Source of the DNA: Pseudomonas bubulae
Lineage (GTDB): Bacteria > Pseudomonadota > Gammaproteobacteria > Pseudomonadales > Pseudomonadaceae
Assembly (NCBI RefSeq): GCF_900618535.1
Contig: NZ_UYJA01000006.1
Coordinates: 124,001-188,000 of the forward strand
Direction of reading: 5' to 3'
DNA: 64,000 nucleotides
The notes under the pieces were generated by a model. It saw nothing but the letters and a program-made list of their open reading frames with translations. It searched no databases and was not told where the DNA came from. The position numbers and the translations under genes were made by a program. Below, piece after piece: positions 34,398 to 42,508 of the stretch. Numbering within the stretch: position 1 is the stretch's first letter; every line of letters begins with the position of its first letter.

Positions 34398-34901
34398 TTA
34401 TTGGTGGGGGGCGAGGAACAGCAACTGATCCTCTTTAAAGAAATGCTCATCGCAGTTATTGCCGCTGCCACTGCGATCAACCACCAGGAAGTCATCCCGC
34501 TTTTCGATCGTCAGCACCGGGTGGTGCCAGACGCCGCGATGGTAATTGATGCCCTGCCTGCCATTACTGACAAAGGCGCGGACCAGGTCCGATACAGGTT
34601 CATCGCCAACGGGCGCGACCACGATCAGAAAGGGGTTGCCGAGCAGCGGTATAAAAGCCTGGCTGCCCAGCGGATGGCGCTCCAGCATGCGTACGGTAAA
34701 TGGCATGTCCTGCGCCTCGGCGCGGAAAATGCTGATGATCGCCTTGTCCTCTGGCGTAGCCGTTTCGACCTCGGCCAGACGGTGAAAGCGCATGGTCGAA
34801 CCGTTATTGATCATGAAGTGGTCGCTGCCATCGGTTTCAATCACGTCACCGAAAGGGGCGAAGGCTTCTTTGGTCAGAGGTTCAATCATCAATGTGCGCA
34901 T
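34398..34901 (-). CDS. allA: Ureidoglycolate lyase
   Basis: A 167-residue cupin-like protein matching AllA: MIEPLTKEAFAPFGDVIETD, RAEAQDMPFTVRMLERHPLG and QGINYHRGVWHHPVLTI (metal-site histidines). The enzyme splits ureidoglycolate to glyoxylate and urea. It lies 48 nt before puuD and 121 nt after alc in the same direction. Confidence 0.94.
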   Translation of the reverse strand: MRTLMIEPLTKEAFAPFGDVIETDGSDHFMINNGSTMRFHRLAEVETATPEDKAIISIFRAEAQDMPFTVRMLERHPLGSQAFIPLLGNPFLIVVAPVGDEPVSDLVRAFVSNGRQGINYHRGVWHHPVLTIEKRDDFLVVDRSGSGNNCDEHFFKEDQLLFLAPHQ

Positions 34902-34944
34902 GGTGGTCTTCTTATTCGGGTTTCTGTGGTGTCAGTTTTGTCGC

Positions 34945-35013
34945 TATCGCGGGTAACCCCGCTCCCACAGAATGAATACATTTCAAATGTGGGAGCGAAC
35001 TTGCCCGCGCTGG
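34945..35013. repeat. REP pair between alc and allA
   Basis: Left core TATCGCGGGTAACCCCGCTC and right core TGTGGGAGCGAACTTGCCCG, inverted, with about 17 nt between. Variant of the main REP family, inside the purine operon. Confidence 0.8.
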
Positions 35014-35022
35014 GTGCAGCGC

Positions 35023-36018
35023 TTATTTGGCGACTTTGCCCAATACGCGGATGCGGCTTACACCACCATCCGGGAACAGGTTGAGGCGAATGTGGGTGAT
35101 CGGGCCGAGGTTTTTCAGTTGCTCGCTGTAGGTGTGTTCAGCGTGCATTTCCATTTTTTGGCTCGGCAGCAGTTCACGCCAGAACAGCGACTGGGTTTCG
35201 ATCTGGCTGTCGGTACCGCCCTTGACGTACGCGCCCTGGATCGAGCAGCTGTCCGGGTAGTTGCCCTTGAAGTGCAGGGTGTCGACGATGATTTTTTCGA
35301 TCTCGCCCGGGTGGCCCAGCGCGACGATGACCCAGTCATTGCCCGGGGTACGACGACGTGCGGTTTCCCAGCCATCGCCCATATTGATGCCGCGGCCAGG
35401 GTTGAGGATGTTGCTCATGCGTCCGAAGTGTTCGTCGGAGCAGGCGAGGGCGCGGCCACCGTTGAGAGCTGCGGCCAGATCGACCTGCTCGTTGTCGCCT
35501 ACTGCCGACCAGTCACGGAACGGCACGCCGTACACGCGCAGACGCGCTACGCCGCCATCCGGGAAAATGTTGAAGCGCAGGTGGCTGAAGGCCTGGTCAT
35601 TGTTGATTTCGTGGTAGTGATGGCTGTTGCCCTGCAGCTCGACGGCCGACAGTACTTCCACCCACTGGGTGTTTTCATTCGGTTCGCCCGAGGCCAGGAA
35701 GCAGGCTTCCAGCGAGGCCGATGGTGGAAAGTTGCCGGTGAAGAATGAAGTGTCGATGTCCACACCCTTGATCGAGCCCGGAACGCCAAGACGGATGACG
35801 GCACTGTCATAGCCTTCGAAGCGCTTGCGGCGGGACTCCCAGCCGTCCATCCACTTGCCGTTGTCATCGAAAACGCCCTCCTTCCATACGGCCGGGGTCG
35901 GCTGGAACATGCGGTTGGCGTCGGCAAACCAGTCATCGGTTACCGAAACGATTTTGGTGCCCAGGCGGGCATCGGCCAGGTTGACGAACTTCTCGAAAGG
36001 TACGGCGTAAGCTTTCAT
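35023..36018 (-). CDS. alc: Allantoicase
   Basis: A 331-residue protein built of two related jelly-roll halves: GYDSAVIRLGVPGSIKGVDI in the first, NDWVIVALGHPGEIEKIIVD in the second, each followed by a FPDGGVxRxRVxG signature (FPDGGVARLRVYG and FPDGGVSRIRVLG). This is allantoicase, which hydrolyses allantoate to ureidoglycolate and urea. Start MKAYAVPFEKF at 36018. Confidence 0.95.
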   Translation of the reverse strand: MKAYAVPFEKFVNLADARLGTKIVSVTDDWFADANRMFQPTPAVWKEGVFDDNGKWMDGWESRRKRFEGYDSAVIRLGVPGSIKGVDIDTSFFTGNFPPSASLEACFLASGEPNENTQWVEVLSAVELQGNSHHYHEINNDQAFSHLRFNIFPDGGVARLRVYGVPFRDWSAVGDNEQVDLAAALNGGRALACSDEHFGRMSNILNPGRGINMGDGWETARRRTPGNDWVIVALGHPGEIEKIIVDTLHFKGNYPDSCSIQGAYVKGGTDSQIETQSLFWRELLPSQKMEMHAEHTYSEQLKNLGPITHIRLNLFPDGGVSRIRVLGKVAK

Positions 36019-36079
36019 TCTTCTTGTCTGCCTTTAAATGAGTGGCTGGAGATGCGTCATCGGCGGGTGCCGGTTCGGC

Positions 36080-36595
36080 TTAGAGCTGGAGTAATCGGAA
36101 CAGGGCGATCTTGTTGATTTCTGCCAACGCGCACTTGAACTCGACGTCTGCCGGGTTATGGATGCGGGTTTCGAACGCGGCGAGGATCTGGTGCCGGTCG
36201 CTGCCTTTTACCGCCATGATGAAGGGAAACTTGAACTTGGCTTTGTAGGCCTCGTTCAGCTCGGTGAAGCGTTGAAACTCTTCGGCCGTGCATTGGTGAA
36301 TACCGGCGCCAGCCTGTTCATTGGTGCTGGCTTCGGTCAGTTGGCCCTGGACGGCTGCTTTGCCGGCCAGGTCCGGGTGAGCGTTGATCAATGCCAGCTG
36401 GCTGGCGTGATCGGCGCTCAACAAAATGTCACTCATGCGCTGGTGCAGGGTTTCGATCTGGTCGACGCTGCTGTCCAGGCCCAGGTCGTAGGCCTTTTCG
36501 GCAACCCAGGGCGAGTGTTCGTAGATATCGGCAAAAGCCGCCACGAAGGCTTCACGGCTCAGTTGTGAAGGCTTGAGGGTCTTGAAGGCGCTCAT
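36080..36595 (-). CDS. uraD: OHCU decarboxylase
   Basis: A 171-residue helical protein with the typical ALINAHPDLAGKAAVQGQ, STNEQAGAG and FKFPFIMAVKG motifs. UraD decarboxylates 2-oxo-4-hydroxy-4-carboxy-5-ureidoimidazoline to S-allantoin. The start ATG at 36595 overlaps the puuE stop by 4 nt, so the two are coupled. Confidence 0.96.
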   Translation of the reverse strand: MSAFKTLKPSQLSREAFVAAFADIYEHSPWVAEKAYDLGLDSSVDQIETLHQRMSDILLSADHASQLALINAHPDLAGKAAVQGQLTEASTNEQAGAGIHQCTAEEFQRFTELNEAYKAKFKFPFIMAVKGSDRHQILAAFETRIHNPADVEFKCALAEINKIALFRLLQL

Positions 36596-37521
36596 TTGGC
36601 GGTCTCGGCAACAAAAGGGTGGGTGGCGTGCCAGTGGCGGGCAATGTCCACGCGGCGGGTGAACCAGACCTGTTCGTGGCCCTTGGCGTACTCAATGAAA
36701 CGCTTGAGGGCGGCGAGGCGCGCAGGGCGGCCAATGAGGCGGCAATGCAGGCCGATGGAAAGCATCTTCGGCGACTCTGCGCCTTCGGCGTACAGCACAT
36801 CGAAAGCATCCTTGAGGTACTGGAAAAATTGCTCGCCGGTGTTGAAACCCTGCACCTGGGTAAAGCGCATGTCATTGGTATCCAGGGTATAGGGGATCAC
36901 CAGATGCGGTTTGCCGGTGGGATTGTTGGGTTCCCAGTAGGGCAGGTCGTCGTCATAGGTATCGCAGTCGTACAAAAAACCGCCTTCTTCCATCACCAGG
37001 CGCCGGGTATTGGGACCGGTGCGGCCGGTGTACCAGCCCAGCGGGCGTTCGCCGCTGATTTCGGTGAGGATGCGGATGGCTTCGAGCATGTGTTCACGCT
37101 CTTGCGCTTCATCCATGTACTGGTAGTCGATCCAGCGATAACCGTGGCTGCAGATCTCATGCCCGGCCTCGACCATGGCGCGGATCACATCCGGATGGCG
37201 CTGGGCGGCCATTGCCACGGCAAACACCGTGAGCGGAATATCGAACTCGCGAAACAGCTTGAGGATGCGCCACACGCCTGCACGGCTGCCGTACTCGTAC
37301 AGCGACTCCATGCTCATGTTGCGCTCGCCCTGCAACGGTTGGGCTGAGACCATTTCCGACAGGAAGGCTTCAGACTCCTTGTCACCGTGCAGGATGTTGC
37401 GCTCGCCGCCTTCTTCGTAATTGAGAACAAAAGACAGGGCGATGCGGGCGTTGCCCGGCCAATGCGGATGTGGAGGGTTTGGACCGTAACCAATCAGGTC
37501 GCGTGGGTAGTCAGCGCTCAC
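36592..37521 (-). CDS. puuE: Allantoinase PuuE (polysaccharide-deacetylase type)
   Basis: A 309-residue protein beginning (M)SADYPRDLIGYGPNPPHPHW with the deacetylase-fold segments LSFVLNYEEGGERN and HEICSHGYRWIDYQ. This cofactor-independent allantoinase opens allantoin to allantoate. The start is GTG at 37521, with AAGGA 8 nt upstream; a longer reading to 37575 would run into the operator region and is not conserved in length. It is the first gene of the leftward puuE-uraD-alc-allA-puuD run. Confidence 0.95.
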   Translation of the reverse strand: MSADYPRDLIGYGPNPPHPHWPGNARIALSFVLNYEEGGERNILHGDKESEAFLSEMVSAQPLQGERNMSMESLYEYGSRAGVWRILKLFREFDIPLTVFAVAMAAQRHPDVIRAMVEAGHEICSHGYRWIDYQYMDEAQEREHMLEAIRILTEISGERPLGWYTGRTGPNTRRLVMEEGGFLYDCDTYDDDLPYWEPNNPTGKPHLVIPYTLDTNDMRFTQVQGFNTGEQFFQYLKDAFDVLYAEGAESPKMLSIGLHCRLIGRPARLAALKRFIEYAKGHEQVWFTRRVDIARHWHATHPFVAETAK

Positions 37522-37588
37522 TGCAGTCTTCCTTATTGTTCGTGGTAACAGTCGATTGGCCAGACCTGGCGTCACTGCGATGAGCTGA

Positions 37589-37598
37589 TTGTATACAA
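37589..37598. promoter_or_regulatory. TTGTATACAA operator before puuE
   Basis: Perfect TTGTATACAA, 68 nt upstream of the puuE GTG. Confidence 0.7.
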
Positions 37599-37783
37599 CT
37601 TTACATTTTATTTGTAACCCTGATTTTTGCTATTTCTACCACGATTTGTACAGAAAGAGTACTTGCAAGAAACCTGCCTGATTGGTCAGTTTATGGGCGA
37701 AAGGTCTCTGAGCACTGCGGCTTTGACGATTAATGCCGTGCAGGCCCCGTAGCGTCGGGGGATGCGCAGATTGTCATTTTTAA

Positions 37784-37793
37784 TTGTGTACAA
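37784..37793. promoter_or_regulatory. Near-match operator TTGTGTACAA before uraH
   Basis: TTGTGTACAA differs from the palindrome at one position and lies about 100 nt before uraH. Confidence 0.55.
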
Positions 37794-37894
37794 TTTTTTT
37801 GATAAATGTCTTAATCGTTTCTTCGCCGAGCCTTTTGGTGCGCCAAAAGAGGGCGGCAGCCGTTTTTTTCACGACTCGGGAGGTCGCACAATCA

Positions 37895-38248
37895 ATGGGA
37901 CGTTTGACTACGCACGTTTTGGATGCCGCACACGGCTGCCCGGGCAGCTCGATCAAGGTCGAGCTGTATCGGGTTGAAGGTTCGGGGCTGGAGTTGGTCG
38001 CTACAGCCCTGACCAACAGCGATGGCCGTTGCGACGCGCCGTTGCTGGAGGGGGAGGCCTACCGTTCCGGGGTTTACCAGGTGCAGTTCAGTGCCGGTGA
38101 TTACTACCGCGCACGGGGTGTGAAATTGCCGGAGCCGGCGTTTCTGGATGTGGTGGTACTGCGTTTCGGGATCAGCGCCGAGCAGGATCACTACCATGTA
38201 CCGCTACTGATTTCGCCGTACAGCTACTCGACCTATCGCGGTAGCTAA
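37895..38248 (+). CDS. uraH: 5-hydroxyisourate hydrolase
   Basis: A 117-residue transthyretin-like enzyme: MGRLTTHVLDAAHGCPGSSI at the start, a central YRARG loop and the signature C-terminal YRGS. UraH hydrolyses 5-hydroxyisourate from PuuD to OHCU, the substrate of UraD. The ATG at 37895 is preceded by GGGAGG. It is divergent from the puuE operon. Confidence 0.96.
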   Translation: MGRLTTHVLDAAHGCPGSSIKVELYRVEGSGLELVATALTNSDGRCDAPLLEGEAYRSGVYQVQFSAGDYYRARGVKLPEPAFLDVVVLRFGISAEQDHYHVPLLISPYSYSTYRGS

Positions 38249-38277
38249 TCGTTTTCGATCTGCGCATGTGGTTATTT

Positions 38278-38304
38278 GCCCGCTCACACTGCGGGCTTTT
38301 TTTT
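38278..38304 (+). terminator. Rho-independent terminator after uraH
   Basis: GCCCGC, 7-nt loop, GCGGGC, then eight T, about 30 nt after the uraH stop. Confidence 0.9.
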
Positions 38305-38324
38305 GCCTGTCTAAATGCCATGTC

Positions 38325-38471
38325 CGTAGCAGCTGCCGAAGGAACGAGGCTGCGTTCGGCGGCGTAGCCGTCGTAGAACCTGAATCCGCTGTCCATCAGA
38401 TAAATCGCGAACTCAGGTCTTACGATTGCTTCGCAATCGAACGCAGCCTCGTTCCTTCGGCAGCTGCTACG
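38325..38471. repeat. Long inverted repeat with perfect 34-bp arms (second REPIN-like family)
   Basis: Arms at 38325-38358 and 38438-38471 are perfectly complementary over 34 bp and carry CGTAGCAGCTGCCGAAGGAA. The 79-nt interior includes a second short palindrome, CGATTGCTTCGCAATCG. It lies between uraH and the convergent LysE-type gene. Confidence 0.9.
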
Positions 38472-38484
38472 GGCTTGTGTGCAA

Positions 38485-39111
38485 TCAGCGGCTCAACAAC
38501 GACGCTGTGCCTGCCACGCTGAACAGCCCGGCACTGACCCGGTTGAACCAGCTCTGGCCCTTGCCGCTGCGCAGGTACCCCGCCGCACCGTGGGCACCCA
38601 GGCCGTAGGCCAGCTTGCACAGCAGGTCGAGCACGGTCCAGGTGGCGATCATCACCAGTAACTGGTTGAGGAACGGTAGATCGGGGTTGAGAAACTGCGG
38701 CAAAAAGGCAGCAAAGAACAGAATGTCCTTAGGATTGCTGGCCCCCAGCACGAACGCGCGCCCAAACAGGGCGCTAAAGCGCGGTATTGGTGCGGCTTCG
38801 GGCACATTGGTGACGGTGGCCGGCTGGCGCGATTGTTTCCAGCTTTGCCAGGCCAGGTAAAACAGGTACAGCGCGCCCACGATCTTCAGGGCGCTGAAGA
38901 GTTTTTCCGAGGCCAGCAGCAAGGCGCCCAAACCCAGTGCCGAAGCGCTGAGCAGGCAGATCGAGGCAAATACACCTCCCAGAAAAGCCGGGTACGAACG
39001 GCGCAAGCCGTAGTTCAGACTGTTGCTGATCATCAATAACGACAGCGGCCCTGGAATCAGGATTACCACCAATGCCGCGCTGCTGAACAGCAGCCAGGTT
39101 TCCAGACTCAT
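38485..39111 (-). CDS. LysE-family translocator (RhtB-like)
   Basis: A 208-residue membrane protein of the LysE/RhtB exporter family with about five or six helices and the N-terminal signature ALVVILIPGPLSLLMISNSL and later LGASNPKDILFFAAFLPQF. Family members export amino acids or derivatives; substrate unknown. ATG at 39111 (MSLETW) suits the GGAGG site better than the adjacent GTG at 39114. Confidence 0.88.
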   Translation of the reverse strand: MSLETWLLFSSAALVVILIPGPLSLLMISNSLNYGLRRSYPAFLGGVFASICLLSASALGLGALLLASEKLFSALKIVGALYLFYLAWQSWKQSRQPATVTNVPEAAPIPRFSALFGRAFVLGASNPKDILFFAAFLPQFLNPDLPFLNQLLVMIATWTVLDLLCKLAYGLGAHGAAGYLRSGKGQSWFNRVSAGLFSVAGTASLLSR

Positions 39112-39120
39112 CACTTCCTC

Positions 39121-39154
39121 CCAAACAACAAAGGCCCCGCGTCATTGCGGGGCC
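39121..39154 (-). terminator. Terminator of the AzgA-type permease gene
   Basis: On the minus strand GGCCCCGC, six-base loop, GCGGGGCC and then a T-rich run (TTTGTTGTTT), starting 18 nt after the permease stop. Confidence 0.8.
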
Positions 39155-39171
39155 GATTAATACCGCCCGGT

Positions 39172-40521
39172 TTACAGGTAAATAAACTTGGCGATGAAAA
39201 TAGCGCAGAGCACCCACAGGCTGACGGAAATTTCCCGGTATTTGCCGGTGCCTGCCTTGAGTGCGACAAAGCTGATAAAGCCCAGGGCAATCCCGTCGGC
39301 GACCGAGAAGGTCAAAGGCATCATGATCACGGTCACTATGGCCGGGATGCAGTCAGTGGGTTCGTCCCAGTTGATGTGCTGCATGCCGCCCATCATCAGC
39401 ATGGCCACATAAATCAGAGCGCCTGCCGTGGCGTAAGCGGGGATCATGCCAGCCAGAGGGGCAAAGAACATGGCGGCCACAAACAACACGCCCACGGTGA
39501 CGGCAGTAAGCCCGGTACGCCCGCCTGCCGCAACGCCTGCGGCGCTTTCCACGTAGCTGGTCACGGGTGGCACGCCGACCACGGCACCGAACACGCTGGA
39601 GGCGCTGTCGGCCTTGAGGGCCCGGGACAGGTTTTCGATCCTGCCATCGGCCTTCACCAGCCCGGCACGCTGGGCCACGCCCATCAGGGTGCCGGCCGTA
39701 TCGAACATGTGTACAAACAGAAAGGCCAGCACCACGCTGATCATGCTGATGTTGAAAACGCCCTTGAGGTCCATGGCCATCCAGGTCGGTGCAAGGCTTG
39801 GCGGTGCCGACATGATGCCGTTGTAATGCACCAGGTCCAGGCCCCAGCCGGCGAGGGTCACGGCGATAATGCTGATCAGGATGGCGCCGAAGACGCGGTG
39901 ATAGCTCAGAATCGCAATCATCAAAAAGCACACCGCTGCCAGCAGCGGGGCAGGATCGCGCAATGAACCGAGCTTGATCAGGGTGGCCGGGCTGTCGACG
40001 ATAATGCCCGAGGTTTTCAGGCCGATAATCCCCAGGAACAACCCCACCCCGGCACCCATCGCGTACCGCAAGCTGACGGGAATGCTGTTGAGCAGCCATT
40101 CACGCACCCGCGACAGGGTCAGAATCAGGAACAGCACACCGGAGACAAACACGGCACCCAATGCTGTTTCCCAGCTGTAACCCATGGTTCCGACCACGGT
40201 GTAAGTAAAAAACGCATTCAGTCCCATACCTGGCGCCAGGCCTACTGGCCAGTTGGCGTAAAGCCCCATCAACAGGCTGCCGAGAGCGGCGGCAATGCAG
40301 GTGGCGACGAAGGCTGCACCATGATCGATCCCAGCATCGGCCATGATGTTGGGGTTGACGAAGATGATGTAGGCCATGGTGATGAAGGTGGTCAGCCCGG
40401 CAATCAGCTCGGTTTTGACCGTGGTGCCATGCAGTGACAGTTTGAACAGGCGTTCCAGCCAGCTGCGGGCGGCGGGCGTGGCAAGTTCGACAACGGGTAT
40501 TTCTGACTTTTGGCTGTCCAC
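39172..40521 (-). CDS. AzgA/PbuG-type adenine/guanine/hypoxanthine permease
   Basis: A 449-residue nucleobase permease with about 12-14 helices and the AzgA-type motifs LIAGLTTFITMAYIIFVNPN, GLAPGMGLNAFFTYTV and VTSYVESAAGVAAGGRTGL. It should import purine bases with protons. The promoter region has the TTGTATACAA palindrome, tying it to the purine regulon. A stem-loop terminator follows the stop. Confidence 0.92.
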   Translation of the reverse strand: MDSQKSEIPVVELATPAARSWLERLFKLSLHGTTVKTELIAGLTTFITMAYIIFVNPNIMADAGIDHGAAFVATCIAAALGSLLMGLYANWPVGLAPGMGLNAFFTYTVVGTMGYSWETALGAVFVSGVLFLILTLSRVREWLLNSIPVSLRYAMGAGVGLFLGIIGLKTSGIIVDSPATLIKLGSLRDPAPLLAAVCFLMIAILSYHRVFGAILISIIAVTLAGWGLDLVHYNGIMSAPPSLAPTWMAMDLKGVFNISMISVVLAFLFVHMFDTAGTLMGVAQRAGLVKADGRIENLSRALKADSASSVFGAVVGVPPVTSYVESAAGVAAGGRTGLTAVTVGVLFVAAMFFAPLAGMIPAYATAGALIYVAMLMMGGMQHINWDEPTDCIPAIVTVIMMPLTFSVADGIALGFISFVALKAGTGKYREISVSLWVLCAIFIAKFIYL

Positions 40522-40578
40522 GGTGATTTCCTCAGGCTTTTATTATTTTTAAGGGCACTGGGTGTGGCGGGAGATGTT

Positions 40579-40600
40579 TTTCTGACTTTCGGGTCAGAAA
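40579..40600. promoter_or_regulatory. Perfect inverted repeat TTTCTGAC-N6-GTCAGAAA
   Basis: TTTCTGAC and GTCAGAAA with a 6-nt spacer, 58 nt upstream of the permease start and 24 nt from the TTGTATACAA site. A second regulator site is possible. Confidence 0.5.
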
Positions 40601-40623
40601 CGCAGGCGAAGTGAATTATGCTT

Positions 40624-40633
40624 TTGTATACAA
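40624..40633. promoter_or_regulatory. TTGTATACAA operator before the AzgA-type permease
   Basis: Perfect TTGTATACAA, about 103 nt upstream of the permease start codon. Confidence 0.7.
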
Positions 40634-40692
40634 AAAAAGCAAATAATGTTTTTCAGATTGTGATCAGAAAGTGATGGGTGGGTGTCTGTTTT

Positions 40693-40779
40693 CTGTGGGA
40701 GCGAGTTTGCTCGCGATTGGATCGCTGCGGTACAACTGGAGTACTGCGGCGCCTGCATCGCGGGCAAGCCCGCTCACAG
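40693..40779. repeat. REP pair (REPIN-like)
   Basis: CTGTGGGAGCGAGTTTGCTC at 40693-40712 and GCATCGCGGGCAAGCCCGCT near 40755-40774, inverted. Downstream of the MarR gene, upstream of the permease. Confidence 0.8.
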
Positions 40780-40808
40780 AACAAGCCACCTTCCACAGGA
40801 ACCCTGCT

Positions 40809-41249
40809 CTAGAGCTGGCGGCTTTGTCCCAGGGCATGATTGACCGCCAGCCAGCCATTCACCGCGTCTTCACCTGCCTGAGCAAATACCCTTTGCAGCA
40901 GCTTGACCTGTTCGCGGCGCAGGCTCTTTTCGAAGGCCACACCGTCGGCAGTCAGTTCCAGCAGGCGTTTGCGCTTGTCGGTCTCGGGCGCGACGCTGCG
41001 CACCAGGGCCATCTCGATCAACTGGCGTAATGGCGTATTCAGGGCCTGCTTGCTCACGCCCAGTAAGGTCAGCAGTTCCTTGACGCTGACACCGGGGTGG
41101 TGGGCGATAAAAAAAACAATACGCTGATGCACCCGACTCAGCCCACGACGTGCCAGCATTTCATCCGCTTTGGCGGTAAATGCTTGATAGCCAAAGAAGA
41201 AGGCTTCCATGGCGGCGCGCTGAGTGGTCGGATTTTTAAGGTCAAGCAT
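40809..41249 (-). CDS. MarR-family regulator
   Basis: A 146-residue winged-helix regulator: GVSVKELLTLLGVSKQALN is the recognition helix region, followed by the wing LVRSVAPETDKRKRLLELT. MarR proteins are dimeric repressors that release DNA on binding small aromatic or other ligands. It is divergent from an aminotransferase gene, and a perfect 15-bp palindrome lies between them, so it probably controls both. Confidence 0.9.
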   Translation of the reverse strand: MLDLKNPTTQRAAMEAFFFGYQAFTAKADEMLARRGLSRVHQRIVFFIAHHPGVSVKELLTLLGVSKQALNTPLRQLIEMALVRSVAPETDKRKRLLELTADGVAFEKSLRREQVKLLQRVFAQAGEDAVNGWLAVNHALGQSRQL

Positions 41250-41282
41250 ATTGACGTATCTAGGGTTCGCGGCGTAGTTTCG

Positions 41283-41297
41283 GTCAAACAGTTTGAC
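41283..41297. promoter_or_regulatory. MarR-type operator
   Basis: GTCAAACAGTTTGAC: a perfect palindrome around a central A, 34 nt after the MarR start and 35 nt before the aminotransferase ATG. Confidence 0.75.
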
Positions 41298-41331
41298 TTA
41301 TTTCCAATTACTTCCGCTACCGGTGATCTGT

Positions 41332-42498
41332 ATGGCCTTCTCCGAACGTGTTTCCCGCCTGAAAAGCTCCTTGATTCGTGAAATTCTGGCTGCGGCCCAA
41401 CGTCCGGAAGTCATGTCTTTCGCTGGCGGGCTACCGGCCGAGGCCATGCTGCCCAAGGTCGACTGGACCGATATGCCTGCCTCGATGGGTCAATACGGCA
41501 TGAGCGAAGGTGAGCCGGCACTGCGTGAAGTACTTGCTGCAGAGGCTCGCGCACTGGGGGTTGATTGCGACGCCAGCCAGGTGATGGTGTTGAGCGGTTC
41601 GCAGCAGGCGCTTGATCTGGCAGCCAAGCTGTATATCGACAAGGGCACCGAAATCATGCTCGAAGCACCGACCTACCTGGCGGCGCTGCAAATCTTCCAA
41701 TTGTTCGGTGCCGAATGCCTGACGTTTCCGCTGCAAGCTGATGGCCCTGATCTGGCTGCGTTGCGCGTGCAGCTGGAAAAACACAGCCCGGCGTTCATCT
41801 ACTTGATCCCGACGTTCCAGAATCCGTCTGCTGTGCGTTACAGCGAAACCAAGCGCGACGCGGTTGCTGCCTTGCTCGACGAGTTCGGCGTGACCCTGAT
41901 CGAAGACGAGCCGTACCGCGAGCTGAACTTCGACGGCGGCAGCGCCACACCGATTGTCAGCCGCCTGAAAAAAGCCAGCTGGATCTATACCGGCACGGTG
42001 TCCAAGACCCTGTTGCCTGGTCTGCGCGTCGGTTTCCTGATTGCCAGCCCTGACCTGTATCCGCACTTGCTGCGCCTTAAGCAATCGGCTGACCTGCACA
42101 CCAACCGCGTTGGCCAGTGGCAAGCCTTGCAGTGGATCGGCACCGAGAAAATGAGTAATCACCTGGCCGAACTGCGTGATTTCTACCGCGTGCGCCGTGA
42201 CGGTTTTCAGCTGGCGCTGGAAGAGCATTTCTCGGATCTGGCTGACTGGCATGTGCCCCAGGGCGGTTTGTTCTTCTGGCTGACCCTCAAGCAACCGTTC
42301 GATACCCGCACTTTGCTCAAGCCTGCGCTGGAACAGAACGTGGCCTTTATGCCTGGCGAGCCGTTCTTCGCCAACCCGGACCAGAACGTGGGCAGCCTGC
42401 GCCTGAACTTCAGCCACATCGATCCGGCACGTCTGCATGAGGGCCTCAAGCGTCTGGCCAACGTGATTCGTCAGGCCCAGGCTGCCCAGGCGGCCTGA
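41332..42498 (+). CDS. PLP-dependent aminotransferase (2-aminoadipate/aromatic type)
   Basis: A 388-residue class I/II aminotransferase. MSFAGGLPAEAMLP, IPTFQNPSAVRYSE, DEPYRELNF and the PLP-lysine region GTVSKTLLPGLRVGFL are visible. The sequence is close to MocR-domain-less relatives of LysN/KAT-type enzymes, but the amino acid substrate cannot be fixed. Start ATG at 41332 (MAFSERVSRLK); GGTGAT lies upstream. It overlaps no neighbour and is followed 10 nt later by a GST gene, probably in the same operon. Confidence 0.88.
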   Translation: MAFSERVSRLKSSLIREILAAAQRPEVMSFAGGLPAEAMLPKVDWTDMPASMGQYGMSEGEPALREVLAAEARALGVDCDASQVMVLSGSQQALDLAAKLYIDKGTEIMLEAPTYLAALQIFQLFGAECLTFPLQADGPDLAALRVQLEKHSPAFIYLIPTFQNPSAVRYSETKRDAVAALLDEFGVTLIEDEPYRELNFDGGSATPIVSRLKKASWIYTGTVSKTLLPGLRVGFLIASPDLYPHLLRLKQSADLHTNRVGQWQALQWIGTEKMSNHLAELRDFYRVRRDGFQLALEEHFSDLADWHVPQGGLFFWLTLKQPFDTRTLLKPALEQNVAFMPGEPFFANPDQNVGSLRLNFSHIDPARLHEGLKRLANVIRQAQAAQAA

Positions 42499-42508
42499 AG
42501 GAGGCGCA

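Larger units (their letters stand above)
37522..37894. other. Divergent regulatory region of the purine cluster
   Basis: A 373-nt AT-rich region between the puuE and uraH starts with two palindromes of the TTGTATACAA class (37589-37598 and 37784-37793). No gene is visible. Confidence 0.6.
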
